From NCBI GenBank assembly GCA_964631955.1, contig CAZWBA010000001.1:248001-312000 (forward strand): 64,000 nucleotides of DNA. Reading direction: 5' to 3'. This document shows positions 54,101-61,034 of the stretch, in pieces (within the stretch, counting starts at the first letter, position 1; each line of letters starts with the position of its first letter). Below the pieces are notes generated by a model. That model made no database searches. It saw nothing but the letters and a program-made list of their open reading frames with translations, and was not told where the DNA came from. The stretch is from CAMLJR01 sp964631955. Its GTDB lineage: Bacteria; Pseudomonadota; Gammaproteobacteria; Pseudomonadales; CAMLJR01. Position numbers and translations under genes: made by a program.

Positions 54101-54642
54101 ACAAAAAGGCGGTAACGATCGGGCGCGACCTTGAACGACAGGGAGCCAATGTTGAAATCACCGGGCACTCCTTAGGTGGCGGTCTTGGCTCTGCAGCGGC
54201 GCGCGCAAGCGGCAAGCCGGCCATCACATTCAATGCCGCAGGCCTGCACAAAAATACCGTGACGCGCTACGGCGGCATCCCCGTTATCACGGACCCCGAT
54301 AATATCCAGGCCTATCGTGTCCAGGGCGAAGTATTGACGGGCGTTCAGGAACAAAATCTGGGAGGCACCACAATGACTGCGGGCGCTGGCGGCATAATCG
54401 GCGCTTTGATTGGCGGTCCTGCGGGGGCAATTATTGGCGCGAGTATCGGTGCTGCGGCAAAAACCGGCGTAGCGGCGGGAATGTCGAATGCGGCTGGCAT
54501 TCCGCATACCGTGGCGGGCAGCAGGTTCAATCCGGTCGATCGTCACGGCATGGTGCAGGTGATCGATGGTATTGAAAGACAAAAACAGGAAGATCAGGCC
54601 ATCCTGAGCAAACAGGTCGGCGGACCTGACGAAAAGGGATAA
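51130..54642 (+). CDS. vgrG: Evolved VgrG: T6SS spike with C-terminal lipase domain
   Basis: 1170 residues. VgrG trimers tip the type VI secretion needle. The gp27-like part (about 20-330: VSGIVTRAQQLG equivalent, YRESDFDFITRLLREEGISYRFDFE) and gp5-like OB/needle part (about 395-520: ARGVQTATVVGPAGEEIYTDELGRIKIQFHW, SSCWVRVQMPGAGAQWGYQFIPRIGQEVVVDF) are followed by a DUF2345 region to about residue 825. Then comes an Ala-rich linker and a C-terminal lipase-like domain with GHSLGGGLGS, catalytic Ser1014, and a late His (VDRHGMVQVID). A Gly-zipper hydrophobic stretch (about 1080-1115) may insert in membrane. It is followed by two ankyrin genes, probable immunity. No other T6SS gene is in the window. 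Confidence 0.93.
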   Translation: MDIMSNLLAAFASAFNQDNRLFSLHFTASWLDEKLLPHTLSGNEFISSPFLFEIECLCDDAGIELKSLIGQGVDIVIHRDESDRVISGIVTRAQQLGSDGGFSRYGLTVEPAFAVLKLRRNSRVFQDKSVIGIIGLILDEHIRNNPVFAQCFRHQNQITQTCPTRSYCQQYRESDFDFITRLLREEGISYRFDFEHGADETGLHTLVLFDAGSELNSAQHDSIRFHRADATEQEDSITQWQASRQIQASSVAIASFDYKGVYTQHGSDATANDQGQRGSGLASSLENYDPQPLYYGSDNSELNRYARLRRQASDLQIKKFSGSGTIRGLGAGQIFALIDHPNHDDDNEFVVLSQAVEARNNLPAEFDTHPVTAITRKPFTLDAAGYRNNFEAVRKQIAIVPAYAQTDHARPTARGVQTATVVGPAGEEIYTDELGRIKIQFHWARPQDHDTGRHGASAEKNDFSSCWVRVQMPGAGAQWGYQFIPRIGQEVVVDFIEGDIDRPVVTHVVHNGQQTPPTFQNAGSLPANKTLSGIKTCEYKGSRHNEIIFDDTTSEIRAALSTEHGRTQLNQGYLIHPRSEGKGNPRGEGFELRTDNAGAIRAAHGLLVTTEAQPDARGNQMDRSPALAQLEAAQNLTMHLSDIAQRQRANTSNPDPALNADQLKDKKPHLLMHGHGGVALTTPQSLTLASGRDFNQISLRDTHHTSGGRWIHNVGESISLFAANTQQKIKTSIKVIVAKGDVLIQAQSNDTDISAEKNVSITACKSTLTASAGKEFLLQSGGGYIRIGGGNIDIHCPGKLSMKAKHVVHESGGSGRVATPMMPEGMLTALSPGQVMLASASAAPAATASAQKAARWKARRQQIADAKAKTASMPAGEERTTLINATERFEKNNVAVEKARLSADVYKPEEGPPPGWKNISDDPEQLATIGLKTNHLKERNSNFRAQVYAPDPDVFGEDMKTTVSFKGTDFNCREDWANNIAQGIDRESLYYKKAVTIGRDLERQGANVEITGHSLGGGLGSAAARASGKPAITFNAAGLHKNTVTRYGGIPVITDPDNIQAYRVQGEVLTGVQEQNLGGTTMTAGAGGIIGALIGGPAGAIIGASIGAAAKTGVAAGMSNAAGIPHTVAGSRFNPVDRHGMVQVIDGIERQKQEDQAILSKQVGGPDEKG

Positions 54643-54646
54643 ATCG

Positions 54647-55444
54647 ATGAACGATCACTGGAAAATGATTTTACAGACACTGCTTGGCGTTTTCGCATTC
54701 GTTGGATTGACGGGGTTTTTCATGAGCAAATACGCACCGGAGAATTTTTTTGAAGGCCGCGAGCTGGCAGCGGCCCGCGCAATCAAAGCGGGAGATAACG
54801 CGGGATTACCCAACCTTCTGCAAGGACTGGATTTGAACAAACCGGCCAAAAAGGAAATGACGCTGCTCTGGTTTGCCATTCAGGAGAAAAACTTTGAAGC
54901 GATAACAATTATTGTAAAGAGTGGTGCACGACCTGAAGAGCACGGTGTCGACGGTCTTGGCACCGCCGTCTCATTCGCGCTGCAAAATAAGGATTTACGC
55001 TATCTGACCGCCATGCTGGATGGTGGATTGTCTATCAATCACACAATTGAAAACAACACTCCCTTGATTCAACGGGCTGCCGGTGCCGAGGGCGCCACGC
55101 TTGAGCACGTTAAATTATTGGTGGAACGCGGAGCGGATATGGATGTGCAAGACAGTATTGGCGGTACAGCATTAAAGGATGCTATTAACTCGGGCCAACC
55201 AGATCGCGCTGAATACCTAATTAAACAAGGAGCAAAATTAAATTTGCTAACAACGGGAGGGGTTAGCTTGATGTGGGCTGTACAGGGCATTATTGAAAAG
55301 CAACAACCGGGTGAATTTCGTACCAAGTACGAAAAAATCCGCGACCTGATGATTTCCAAAGGTGCGAAATATCCGCCCGATCCACCCGCCAAAGTCCGCG
55401 AATGGATGCGCTCACAGGGAATGAAAGTGTCCGGAAAGGATTAA
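54647..55444 (+). CDS. Membrane-anchored ankyrin protein, candidate T6SS immunity (copy 1)
   Basis: The 265-residue protein has a short cytoplasmic N-terminus, one transmembrane helix (TLLGVFAFVGLTGFFMS, residues about 9-25) and a periplasmic helical domain with ankyrin-like repeats (KEMTLLWFAIQEKNFEAITIIVKSGARPEEH; TPLIQRAAGAEGATLEHVKLLVERGADMDVQD; GGTALKDAINSGQPDRAEYLIKQGAKLN). It starts four bases after vgrG, so it is cotranscribed with the effector. Ankyrin-type immunity proteins are known for T6SS lipase effectors, and a periplasmic side fits a phospholipase acting there. The function is inferred from position. Confidence 0.8.
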   Translation: MNDHWKMILQTLLGVFAFVGLTGFFMSKYAPENFFEGRELAAARAIKAGDNAGLPNLLQGLDLNKPAKKEMTLLWFAIQEKNFEAITIIVKSGARPEEHGVDGLGTAVSFALQNKDLRYLTAMLDGGLSINHTIENNTPLIQRAAGAEGATLEHVKLLVERGADMDVQDSIGGTALKDAINSGQPDRAEYLIKQGAKLNLLTTGGVSLMWAVQGIIEKQQPGEFRTKYEKIRDLMISKGAKYPPDPPAKVREWMRSQGMKVSGKD

Positions 55445-55564
55445 AGAAATGGCACGTAAAAATGTCGGACATGAATGCGTAATGGCCAGCAATTTATTGC
55501 ACATACCAGTAAAGATGCTTTTACAGACACTGCTTGTTATTTTCGCATTCGTTGGATTGACGGG
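55340..55564 (+). repeat. 225-bp direct repeat, first copy
   Basis: Matches 56190-56414 at 224 of 225 positions (only 55375/56225 differ) with an offset of 850 bases. It covers the 3' end of one ankyrin gene, the junction and the first 116 bases of the next. Confidence 0.95.
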
Positions 55565-56294
55565 TTTTTTTATGAGCAAATATGCACCGGAAAATTTCTT
55601 CGAGGGCCGCGAACTGGAAGCAGCTCGCGCGATTAAAAATAATCAGAACTCGAAATTACCGGAATTGTTACGGGGTCTGGATTTAAATAAACCTGCGAAA
55701 AAAGAAATGACGCTGTTATGGTTTGCGATTCAGGAGAAAAACTTTGAAGCCATAAAAATCATTGTAAAAATGGGAGCCCGCCCTGAGGAACACGGCGTTG
55801 ATGGGCCAGGTACTGCCGTAGCCTTTTCACTTCACAATCAAGATTTGCGCTATTTAACGGCCATGCTTGATGGCGGTCTTTCTGTCGATCATAAGACCCA
55901 ACATGGAACACCTTTAATCCAACGCGCTGCGGGTGCCGATGGCGCTACGCTCGATCACGTTAAATTATTGGTGGAGCGCAGAGCTGATTTGGATGTGCAA
56001 GATAGCATTGGCGGCACAGCGTTACTTTCTGCAATTAATACTAACCAGCCAGAAAGAGCATTTTATTTAATCGAAAAAGGCGCAGATCTAAACAAATTAA
56101 CTACGGGAGGTGTAAGTGCAATGTTCGCCGTGCAAGACACCATCGACTCTCAACAACCTGGCGAAATGCGCACAAGATTCGAAAAGCTTCGCGACCTGAT
56201 GATTTCCAAAGGTGCGAAATATCCACCCGATCCACCCGCCAAAGTCCGCGAATGGATGCGCTCACAGGGAATGAAAGTGTCCGGAAAGGATTAA
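55449..56294 (+). CDS. Membrane-anchored ankyrin protein, candidate T6SS immunity (copy 2)
   Basis: 281 residues, closely related to the preceding gene: identical C-terminal 30 or so residues and similar throughout, diverging most in residues about 100-230. It has an extra N-terminal piece (MARKNVGHECVMASNLLHIPVK) before the same transmembrane helix and FFEGRELEAARAIK motif. Three repeats recur (WFAIQEKNFEAIKIIVKMGARPEEH; TPLIQRAAGADGATLDHVKLLVERRADLDVQD; GTALLSAINTNQPERAFYLIEKGADLN). The start follows AAAGGATTAAAGAA. Duplicate immunity genes commonly diverge to match effector variants. Confidence 0.78.
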   Translation: MARKNVGHECVMASNLLHIPVKMLLQTLLVIFAFVGLTGFFMSKYAPENFFEGRELEAARAIKNNQNSKLPELLRGLDLNKPAKKEMTLLWFAIQEKNFEAIKIIVKMGARPEEHGVDGPGTAVAFSLHNQDLRYLTAMLDGGLSVDHKTQHGTPLIQRAAGADGATLDHVKLLVERRADLDVQDSIGGTALLSAINTNQPERAFYLIEKGADLNKLTTGGVSAMFAVQDTIDSQQPGEMRTRFEKLRDLMISKGAKYPPDPPAKVREWMRSQGMKVSGKD

Positions 56295-56414
56295 AGAAAT
56301 GGCACGTAAAAATGTCGGACATGAATGCGTAATGGCCAGCAATTTATTGCACATACCAGTAAAGATGCTTTTACAGACACTGCTTGTTATTTTCGCATTC
56401 GTTGGATTGACGGG
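56190..56414 (+). repeat. 225-bp direct repeat, second copy
   Basis: Second copy of 55340-55564, one base different. It carries the 3' end of ankyrin gene 2 and the start of the truncated third copy. The near identity points to a recent duplication. Confidence 0.95.
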
Positions 56415-56490
56415 GTTTGACATTGGGTCATCGTTTTTTTCGAGTAATCGATGGGTCAATCCCTTCCGGATTCATTTCGATATCTTGTAA
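56299..56490 (+). pseudogene. Truncated third ankyrin immunity gene
   Basis: The first 39 or so codons (MARKNVGHECVMASNLLHIP to FAFVGLTGF) equal the start of the preceding gene, and the sequence then breaks at base 56414 into unrelated DNA; the frame runs on for 24 codons and stops. The transmembrane helix remains but the ankyrin domain is missing. The tail overlaps the 3' end of the trmO-type gene on the other strand. It is a remnant of a longer tandem array. Confidence 0.88.
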
Positions 56491-57178
56491 TCTCGATAAC
56501 CACAACTTCTCCGTCATCGATACGAAATCGCACGTTGCAATCGGCGATATGAGCGCCATAAATACGCTCCGGCTCGTTCTGATACGCGGGGCGAGGATCG
56601 AAGCTCAACACTTCATCGACGATAAATTTTAATTTCTCTGAAAATTTTTTCGCCTCGATCAAGGCCTCATTCCGCCAGCGCACACGCAAGCGCGGAGGCG
56701 CGAGCTGCGCAAAGCCTGCGCGCGCATCGGGGATCGAATCCGCGTAAGGAATATAGGGCTTGATATCGAGTATCGGCGTGCCGTCGAGCAGATCCGCGCC
56801 GCGAATGTGCAGGCGTACACCTGCATCGATTTCCACCGTCACCAGTTCAACCACGGACAATCCAACAGGATTCGGGCGGTGCGTGGAGCGCGTGGCGAAT
56901 ACACCGATCCTTTCGTTTCCGCCCAGACGGGGTGGCCGCACTAGCGCCTTCCAGTCGCGTTCACCGTTGTTTTTATTGGAAAGCGCATGAAAAATGAAAG
57001 TGATCCAGATATGGGAAAACTGATCCAGGCCGCTCACCGTGTCGGGTTGCGCGAATGGCGGTAGCAATTCGACCACTGCATCCACACGCGCCAGATTAGG
57101 CTGGCGCGGAATGGTGAATTTCTCGCGATAGGGCGAGCGCACGATTCCAATCGGAGAAAAACTGAACGTTTCAGTCAT
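56456..57178 (-). CDS. trmO: tRNA (N6-threonylcarbamoyladenosine) methyltransferase TrmO (TsaA)
   Basis: About 240 residues. TrmO adds the methyl group of m6t6A at position 37 of tRNA-Thr(GGU). The conserved N-terminal blocks are FSFSPIGIVRSPYREKFTIPRQP, SGLDQFSHIWITFIFH, RPPRLGGNERIGVFATRSTHRPNPVGLSVV and DLLDGTPILDIKPYIPYAD. The start at 57178 (MTETFSFSP) overlaps the stop of the upstream DUF2063 gene by four bases, so it is translationally coupled to the bufferin operon, an odd place for a tRNA-modification gene. The 3' end overlaps the truncated ankyrin copy. Confidence 0.92.
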   Translation of the reverse strand: MTETFSFSPIGIVRSPYREKFTIPRQPNLARVDAVVELLPPFAQPDTVSGLDQFSHIWITFIFHALSNKNNGERDWKALVRPPRLGGNERIGVFATRSTHRPNPVGLSVVELVTVEIDAGVRLHIRGADLLDGTPILDIKPYIPYADSIPDARAGFAQLAPPRLRVRWRNEALIEAKKFSEKLKFIVDEVLSFDPRPAYQNEPERIYGAHIADCNVRFRIDDGEVVVIEITRYRNESGRD

Positions 57179-57963
57179 GACGTCGCGATTAATCCATCGC
57201 CCAGCCATTGCTGCAGCAGATTCACACAGCGCCGCGGCACATCGTTTTCCGGCATCGCTTCTGCCAGCACCTCACAGACATCGGCGAAAGTTTCTCCACG
57301 CATAAAAATCCCGAAGGCAATCCCTTCGATGTCATCGATCGGACGGAACAACATCTTTAAATCACGGCGCCACACGATCCATTGCTGTGATTGTGCGGCG
57401 ATCTCAAGCGCGGGCGGCGTCTGCCCCGCATTGAGCGATTTCCAGATGTCCGGGGCATTGCTGCGCAGCGAGAACATCTGCAGCGAAGGCACGAAATTCA
57501 ATCGCAATTCCGCCCAGCATTGCGCCGGCAATGTCGTGAAGTACATGGCGTCGACGCAATTCACATCCGCCGCATCGAACGCATGACAAAGCGCCCATTC
57601 GAAAATCGCCAGCTCATGCAGTTCGATATGCCCGGCGTAAGGCGAATTGTTCTTCAAAAATTCCGAAAAGTTGCCACCGACATTCCGTAATGAAAAATAA
57701 TGCGACGGGTGCCTGTCGACATAGATATAAACAAGCTCTGTAAATGCGTCGTCGCCGAGATAAGCATGCAGCGCATTGAAATCTGCAGATAACGCATCGA
57801 CAAGGCGCGATCGATACGCATTGCTGTAGATATGCAGGCGCACCGGTCGCGATACATTCCCGCTTTCGGAAATCAATGCAGTCATCGAATCCCTGAAGTC
57901 CGGTACGTCCGGATTCAATAAATAATTTTGCAGCGCGCGCTGGGAATTCAATAAATCGCTCAT
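57175..57963 (-). CDS. DUF2063 protein (BufC/HvfC-type partner of MNIO enzyme)
   Basis: 262 residues. The N-terminal DUF2063 domain (residues about 5-95: LNSQRALQNYLLNPD; RPVRLHIYSNAYRSRLVDALSADFNALHAYLGDDAFTELVYIYVDRHPSHYFSLRNVGGNFSEFL) presents the precursor peptide to the DUF692 enzyme. The C-terminal half carries ELAIFEWALCHAFDAAD and IVWRRDLKMLFRPIDDIEG. It is linked by ATGA-type four-base overlaps on both sides. In bufferin and related copper-responsive clusters this protein is required for cysteine modification of the precursor. Confidence 0.87.
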   Translation of the reverse strand: MSDLLNSQRALQNYLLNPDVPDFRDSMTALISESGNVSRPVRLHIYSNAYRSRLVDALSADFNALHAYLGDDAFTELVYIYVDRHPSHYFSLRNVGGNFSEFLKNNSPYAGHIELHELAIFEWALCHAFDAADVNCVDAMYFTTLPAQCWAELRLNFVPSLQMFSLRSNAPDIWKSLNAGQTPPALEIAAQSQQWIVWRRDLKMLFRPIDDIEGIAFGIFMRGETFADVCEVLAEAMPENDVPRRCVNLLQQWLGDGLIATS

Positions 57964-58943
57964 AAAATTCGCCGCGCATGATCCGCAATATTTTCGCTCG
58001 ACACCTGCTCGCCGACTCTGCGTGCCGTAGCCAGTTCATCGAGTAATACACCGAGTTCGGGAATATCGTCGTCGCGCTCTATCGAGGTTGCGACCGGACC
58101 GAAAAGCCGTACCGCTTCTGCGTACAGATCCCACACCGGCTGAATGACCGGGCGATCGTGTGTATCGATCAGATAATTGCCGCGATCGGTGTGACCCGCG
58201 AGATGAAACTGACAGACGCGGCTGGCAGGAATATGCCGCAGATACGCGCGCGCATCAAAACCATGATTCACCGCGCTCACGTAAACATTATTGATATCGA
58301 GCAACAGCAGACAGTCCGAGCGCTCGGCCACTTCGGCCAGAAACTCCCACTCGGTCATTGTCGATGCGGTGTACGCGATGTAGCTCGATACATTTTCGAG
58401 CAGAATCCGGCGGCCCAGAAATTCCTGCACGCGCTGCACGCGCCCGACCACATGACGCAGCGCCTCCCCGGTGTAGGGCAGCGGCAACAAATCATGAAGA
58501 TTCACACCATCGACGCCGGTCCAGCACAGGTGATCGGAAATCCATAGCGGTTCGATACGCTGCGCGAGGTTTTTTACGCGCTGCAGATATTCGAAGTCGA
58601 TGGCATCGCTGCCGCCGACCGAGAGCGAAACGCCGTGCATAGCAAGCGGATATGACTTGCGAATGCGATCGAGATAATGCAGCGGCTTGCCGCCATCGAC
58701 CAGATAATTTTCGGTGAGAATTTCGAGCCAGCCGAGATCGGGCTGCGTGGAAAGAATGGCGTCGTAATGTTCGCGCCGCAGCCCCAGTCCAAAGCCAAGC
58801 TGCCTCGACCGGTCAACGATGACCGACCGATCGGCAGATTTTGATTGCGCGACTGTTTCCGACTGCGCAGCGGCTTCTAACGGAGCAACTATGTCTGGCT
58901 GAACAGATGTTTCCGACTGCACGATTGTTTTTGATCGGGCCAT
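57960..58943 (-). CDS. DUF692 multinuclear non-heme iron enzyme (MNIO; BufB/HvfB/MbnB family)
   Basis: 327 residues. MNIO enzymes oxidise cysteine residues of RiPP precursors to oxazolone/thiooxazole-type rings. The TIM-barrel metal ligands can be followed: AMHGVSLSVG (His), ISDHLCWTG (Asp/His), LENVSSYIAY (Glu/Asn), CLLLDINNVYVSAVNHG (Asp/Asn/His), CQFHLAGH (His) and DTHDRPV. The first 45 residues are an unusual degenerate extension (QSETSVQ, QSETVAQSK, DRSVIVDRS) absent from usual family starts; the catalytic domain begins near QLGFGLGLRREHY. The stop overlaps the next gene's start and its ATG abuts the stop of the precursor. Confidence 0.92.
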   Translation of the reverse strand: MARSKTIVQSETSVQPDIVAPLEAAAQSETVAQSKSADRSVIVDRSRQLGFGLGLRREHYDAILSTQPDLGWLEILTENYLVDGGKPLHYLDRIRKSYPLAMHGVSLSVGGSDAIDFEYLQRVKNLAQRIEPLWISDHLCWTGVDGVNLHDLLPLPYTGEALRHVVGRVQRVQEFLGRRILLENVSSYIAYTASTMTEWEFLAEVAERSDCLLLLDINNVYVSAVNHGFDARAYLRHIPASRVCQFHLAGHTDRGNYLIDTHDRPVIQPVWDLYAEAVRLFGPVATSIERDDDIPELGVLLDELATARRVGEQVSSENIADHARRIL

Positions 58944-59198
58944 TTACTTGAGGATTTTGCCGCCTTTCTTTTCGCACTCGGCTTTCGAGATCGCCTTGTA
59001 ACCCTGACCCTTGCATGAGTTCATGCCCTTGCAGCCATTTTCTGCGGTGGCGCAATCGGTGGAGCCTTTACACGATGTCACACCGCCGCATTTCACGGGT
59101 GCCTCTTCTGCAGTGACAGTGCCGGCTATCGACAGCCCGCCAACAAATAGCGATGCGGTTGCAGCAGCCAGCATGATTGCTTTCGTATTTTTCGACAT
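58944..59198 (-). CDS. Cysteine-rich bufferin-type precursor (DUF2282)
   Basis: The 84-residue precursor has an N-terminal signal peptide (MSKNTKAIMLAAATASLFVGGLSIAG, cleaved near residue 26-30) and a core with six cysteines spaced as VKCGG, TSCKG, TDCAT, NGCKG, NSCKG, KAECEKKGG. This matches the DUF2282/BufA1 family, whose members are modified by BufB/BufC, exported and shown to sequester copper in Caulobacter. A CTCAGGAGAG site precedes the ATG. It heads the precursor-enzyme-partner operon. No DoxX-like bufD is present; trmO follows instead. The metal is inferred from the family. Confidence 0.9.
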   Translation of the reverse strand: MSKNTKAIMLAAATASLFVGGLSIAGTVTAEEAPVKCGGVTSCKGSTDCATAENGCKGMNSCKGQGYKAISKAECEKKGGKILK

Positions 59199-59323
59199 GA
59201 CGCTCTCCTGAGGGAAATAACGGGAATGGTTGCAGCGAACCGGATGGGACGGCGCATTATACAGGCGGGCATTGCGACGATAGCTACTGCGGCCAGGAAA
59301 CGACGCGAATGTCCGCGCGCAAT

Positions 59324-60967
59324 TTACTGTCCGGCGTTTGCGTCATCGCCGCTGCGGTCGATCCATTTCGCCAGTATTTCGAGTAATTTCGCAATGCGGA
59401 TCGGCTTGGCGACAAAATCGCTCATGCCGACTTCAAGACAGCGGAGCCGATCTTCCTTCACCGTATCGGCCGTCATCGCCACGATCGGCAGACGCTCGCT
59501 GCCGGGCATTTCCCGAATCTGCTGCGTGGCACCGAAGCCGTCGAGCTCCGGCATCTGCAGATCCATCAGCACGAGATGATAGTGATCGAGGCCCTTGCTG
59601 CGAATCGTATCGACGGCGACGCGGCCATTTTCGGCGATATCCACCACCACACCTTCGTGACGCAGAATGGCTTTCGCCACTTCCTGATTGAGTAAATTGT
59701 CTTCGACGAGCAGCACCTTTGCGCCCTGCAATTGCGTGCTGACATCGTGCATGGGCAGCGTTTTTTTTGCGCTCTCCTGCGTATTCGCACGCGGCAGCAC
59801 GATTTCAAAATAGAAATTGCTGCCCTGCCCGAGCATGCTGTCGACGCCGATGTCGCCACCCATCAGCTGGATGAGTCGCTTGCAGATCACCAGACCCAGC
59901 CCGGTGCCACCGTACCGGCGCGTGGTCGAGCTATCGGCCTGGTGAAAGGCTTCGAACAGGCGCCCCACCTGATCGCGGCTCAACCCCGGCCCGGTGTCCT
60001 TGACAGAAAATAACAGCCGCACGCGATCGGCTGCCTGTTCGAGCGCACGCACGCTGATCGTCACCCTGCCGGTTTCAGTAAATTTGATCGCGTTGCTGCT
60101 CAAATTCATCAACACCTGTTGCAGGCGCAAGGGATCGCCGCGCAGGGCGAGACCGTCGGCGTTGTTTTCCTCGATTTTCAAATCGAGTCCACGCTCCTGC
60201 GCCTGCACGGAAACGATGGTACCGACATTGTTCAACACGTCGTCGAGATTGAAATCGACTTCCTCCAGATCGAGCTTTCCCGCTTCCACCTTTGAGAAAT
60301 CGAGAATGTCATTGAGAATTCCCAGCAGGAAATGTGCGGCGGAATCGGCTTTTTTGACGTAATCGCTCTGCAGCCCGGTAAGATTGGTTTTTTGCAGCAG
60401 ATAACACAAACCGAGCACCGCATTGAGCGGCGTGCGAATTTCGTGGCTCATGTTCGCCAGAAACAGACTCTTGGCGTTGTTGGCAATTTCCGCCTCGCAT
60501 TTCGCTTCAAACAATTGCTGCGTGCGCTGGCTGATACGCCGTTCCAGATCGGCGTTGATCAGTTCGATTTCCTGCTTGGCGGCACGCAATGCCTTCTCCA
60601 CTTTCCAGCGCTGCAATGCCATCTGGATGGTGGCATGCAGTTCGCGCTCGGAAAACGGTTTGATCAGATAACCGTATGGCTTGGTCGAGCGCGCGCGCGC
60701 GAGCGTGGTTTCTTCCGAATGCGCGGTTAAATAAATGACGGGGGGCGAGGTTTCGCCCAGCTTTTCCGCGGTTTGAATACCATCCATCTGGCCTTCGATA
60801 TTGATATCCATGAGCACGATGTCGGGATGATTCTCATCGACGCCCGCCAATGCCTGCTCACCGGAAGCGACGACGGCCGGAACTTCGTAACCGAGTTTCA
60901 ATAAACGTTGCCGCAGATTGAACGCGACGATGCGCTCATCTTCGACAATCATCACTCTGGCCGTCAT
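59324..60967 (-). CDS. Hybrid histidine kinase (REC-HisKA-HATPase-REC)
   Basis: 547 residues and cytoplasmic. Receiver 1 (residues about 4-120: DIVLMDINIEGQMDG, YLIKPFSERELHA), a coiled linker, HisKA with SHEIRTPLNAVLGLCYLLQK, HATPase (DPLRLQQVLMNLSSNAIKFTETG, DTGPGLSRDQVGRLFEAF, GGTGLGLVICKRLI), then receiver 2 (about 410-530: LVLMDLQMPELDGFGATQQIR). Input arrives by the first receiver, so it is part of a phosphorelay with another kinase, perhaps the neighbour at 61035. It is 125 bases upstream of the bufferin precursor on the same strand. Confidence 0.92.
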   Translation of the reverse strand: MTARVMIVEDERIVAFNLRQRLLKLGYEVPAVVASGEQALAGVDENHPDIVLMDINIEGQMDGIQTAEKLGETSPPVIYLTAHSEETTLARARSTKPYGYLIKPFSERELHATIQMALQRWKVEKALRAAKQEIELINADLERRISQRTQQLFEAKCEAEIANNAKSLFLANMSHEIRTPLNAVLGLCYLLQKTNLTGLQSDYVKKADSAAHFLLGILNDILDFSKVEAGKLDLEEVDFNLDDVLNNVGTIVSVQAQERGLDLKIEENNADGLALRGDPLRLQQVLMNLSSNAIKFTETGRVTISVRALEQAADRVRLLFSVKDTGPGLSRDQVGRLFEAFHQADSSTTRRYGGTGLGLVICKRLIQLMGGDIGVDSMLGQGSNFYFEIVLPRANTQESAKKTLPMHDVSTQLQGAKVLLVEDNLLNQEVAKAILRHEGVVVDIAENGRVAVDTIRSKGLDHYHLVLMDLQMPELDGFGATQQIREMPGSERLPIVAMTADTVKEDRLRCLEVGMSDFVAKPIRIAKLLEILAKWIDRSGDDANAGQ

Positions 60968-61034
60968 CGATTACCGCTCCCTTCAGACTGCATGTTCAAT
61001 GTGCCTCAATAACTATTTCATGTGCCATCGATAA

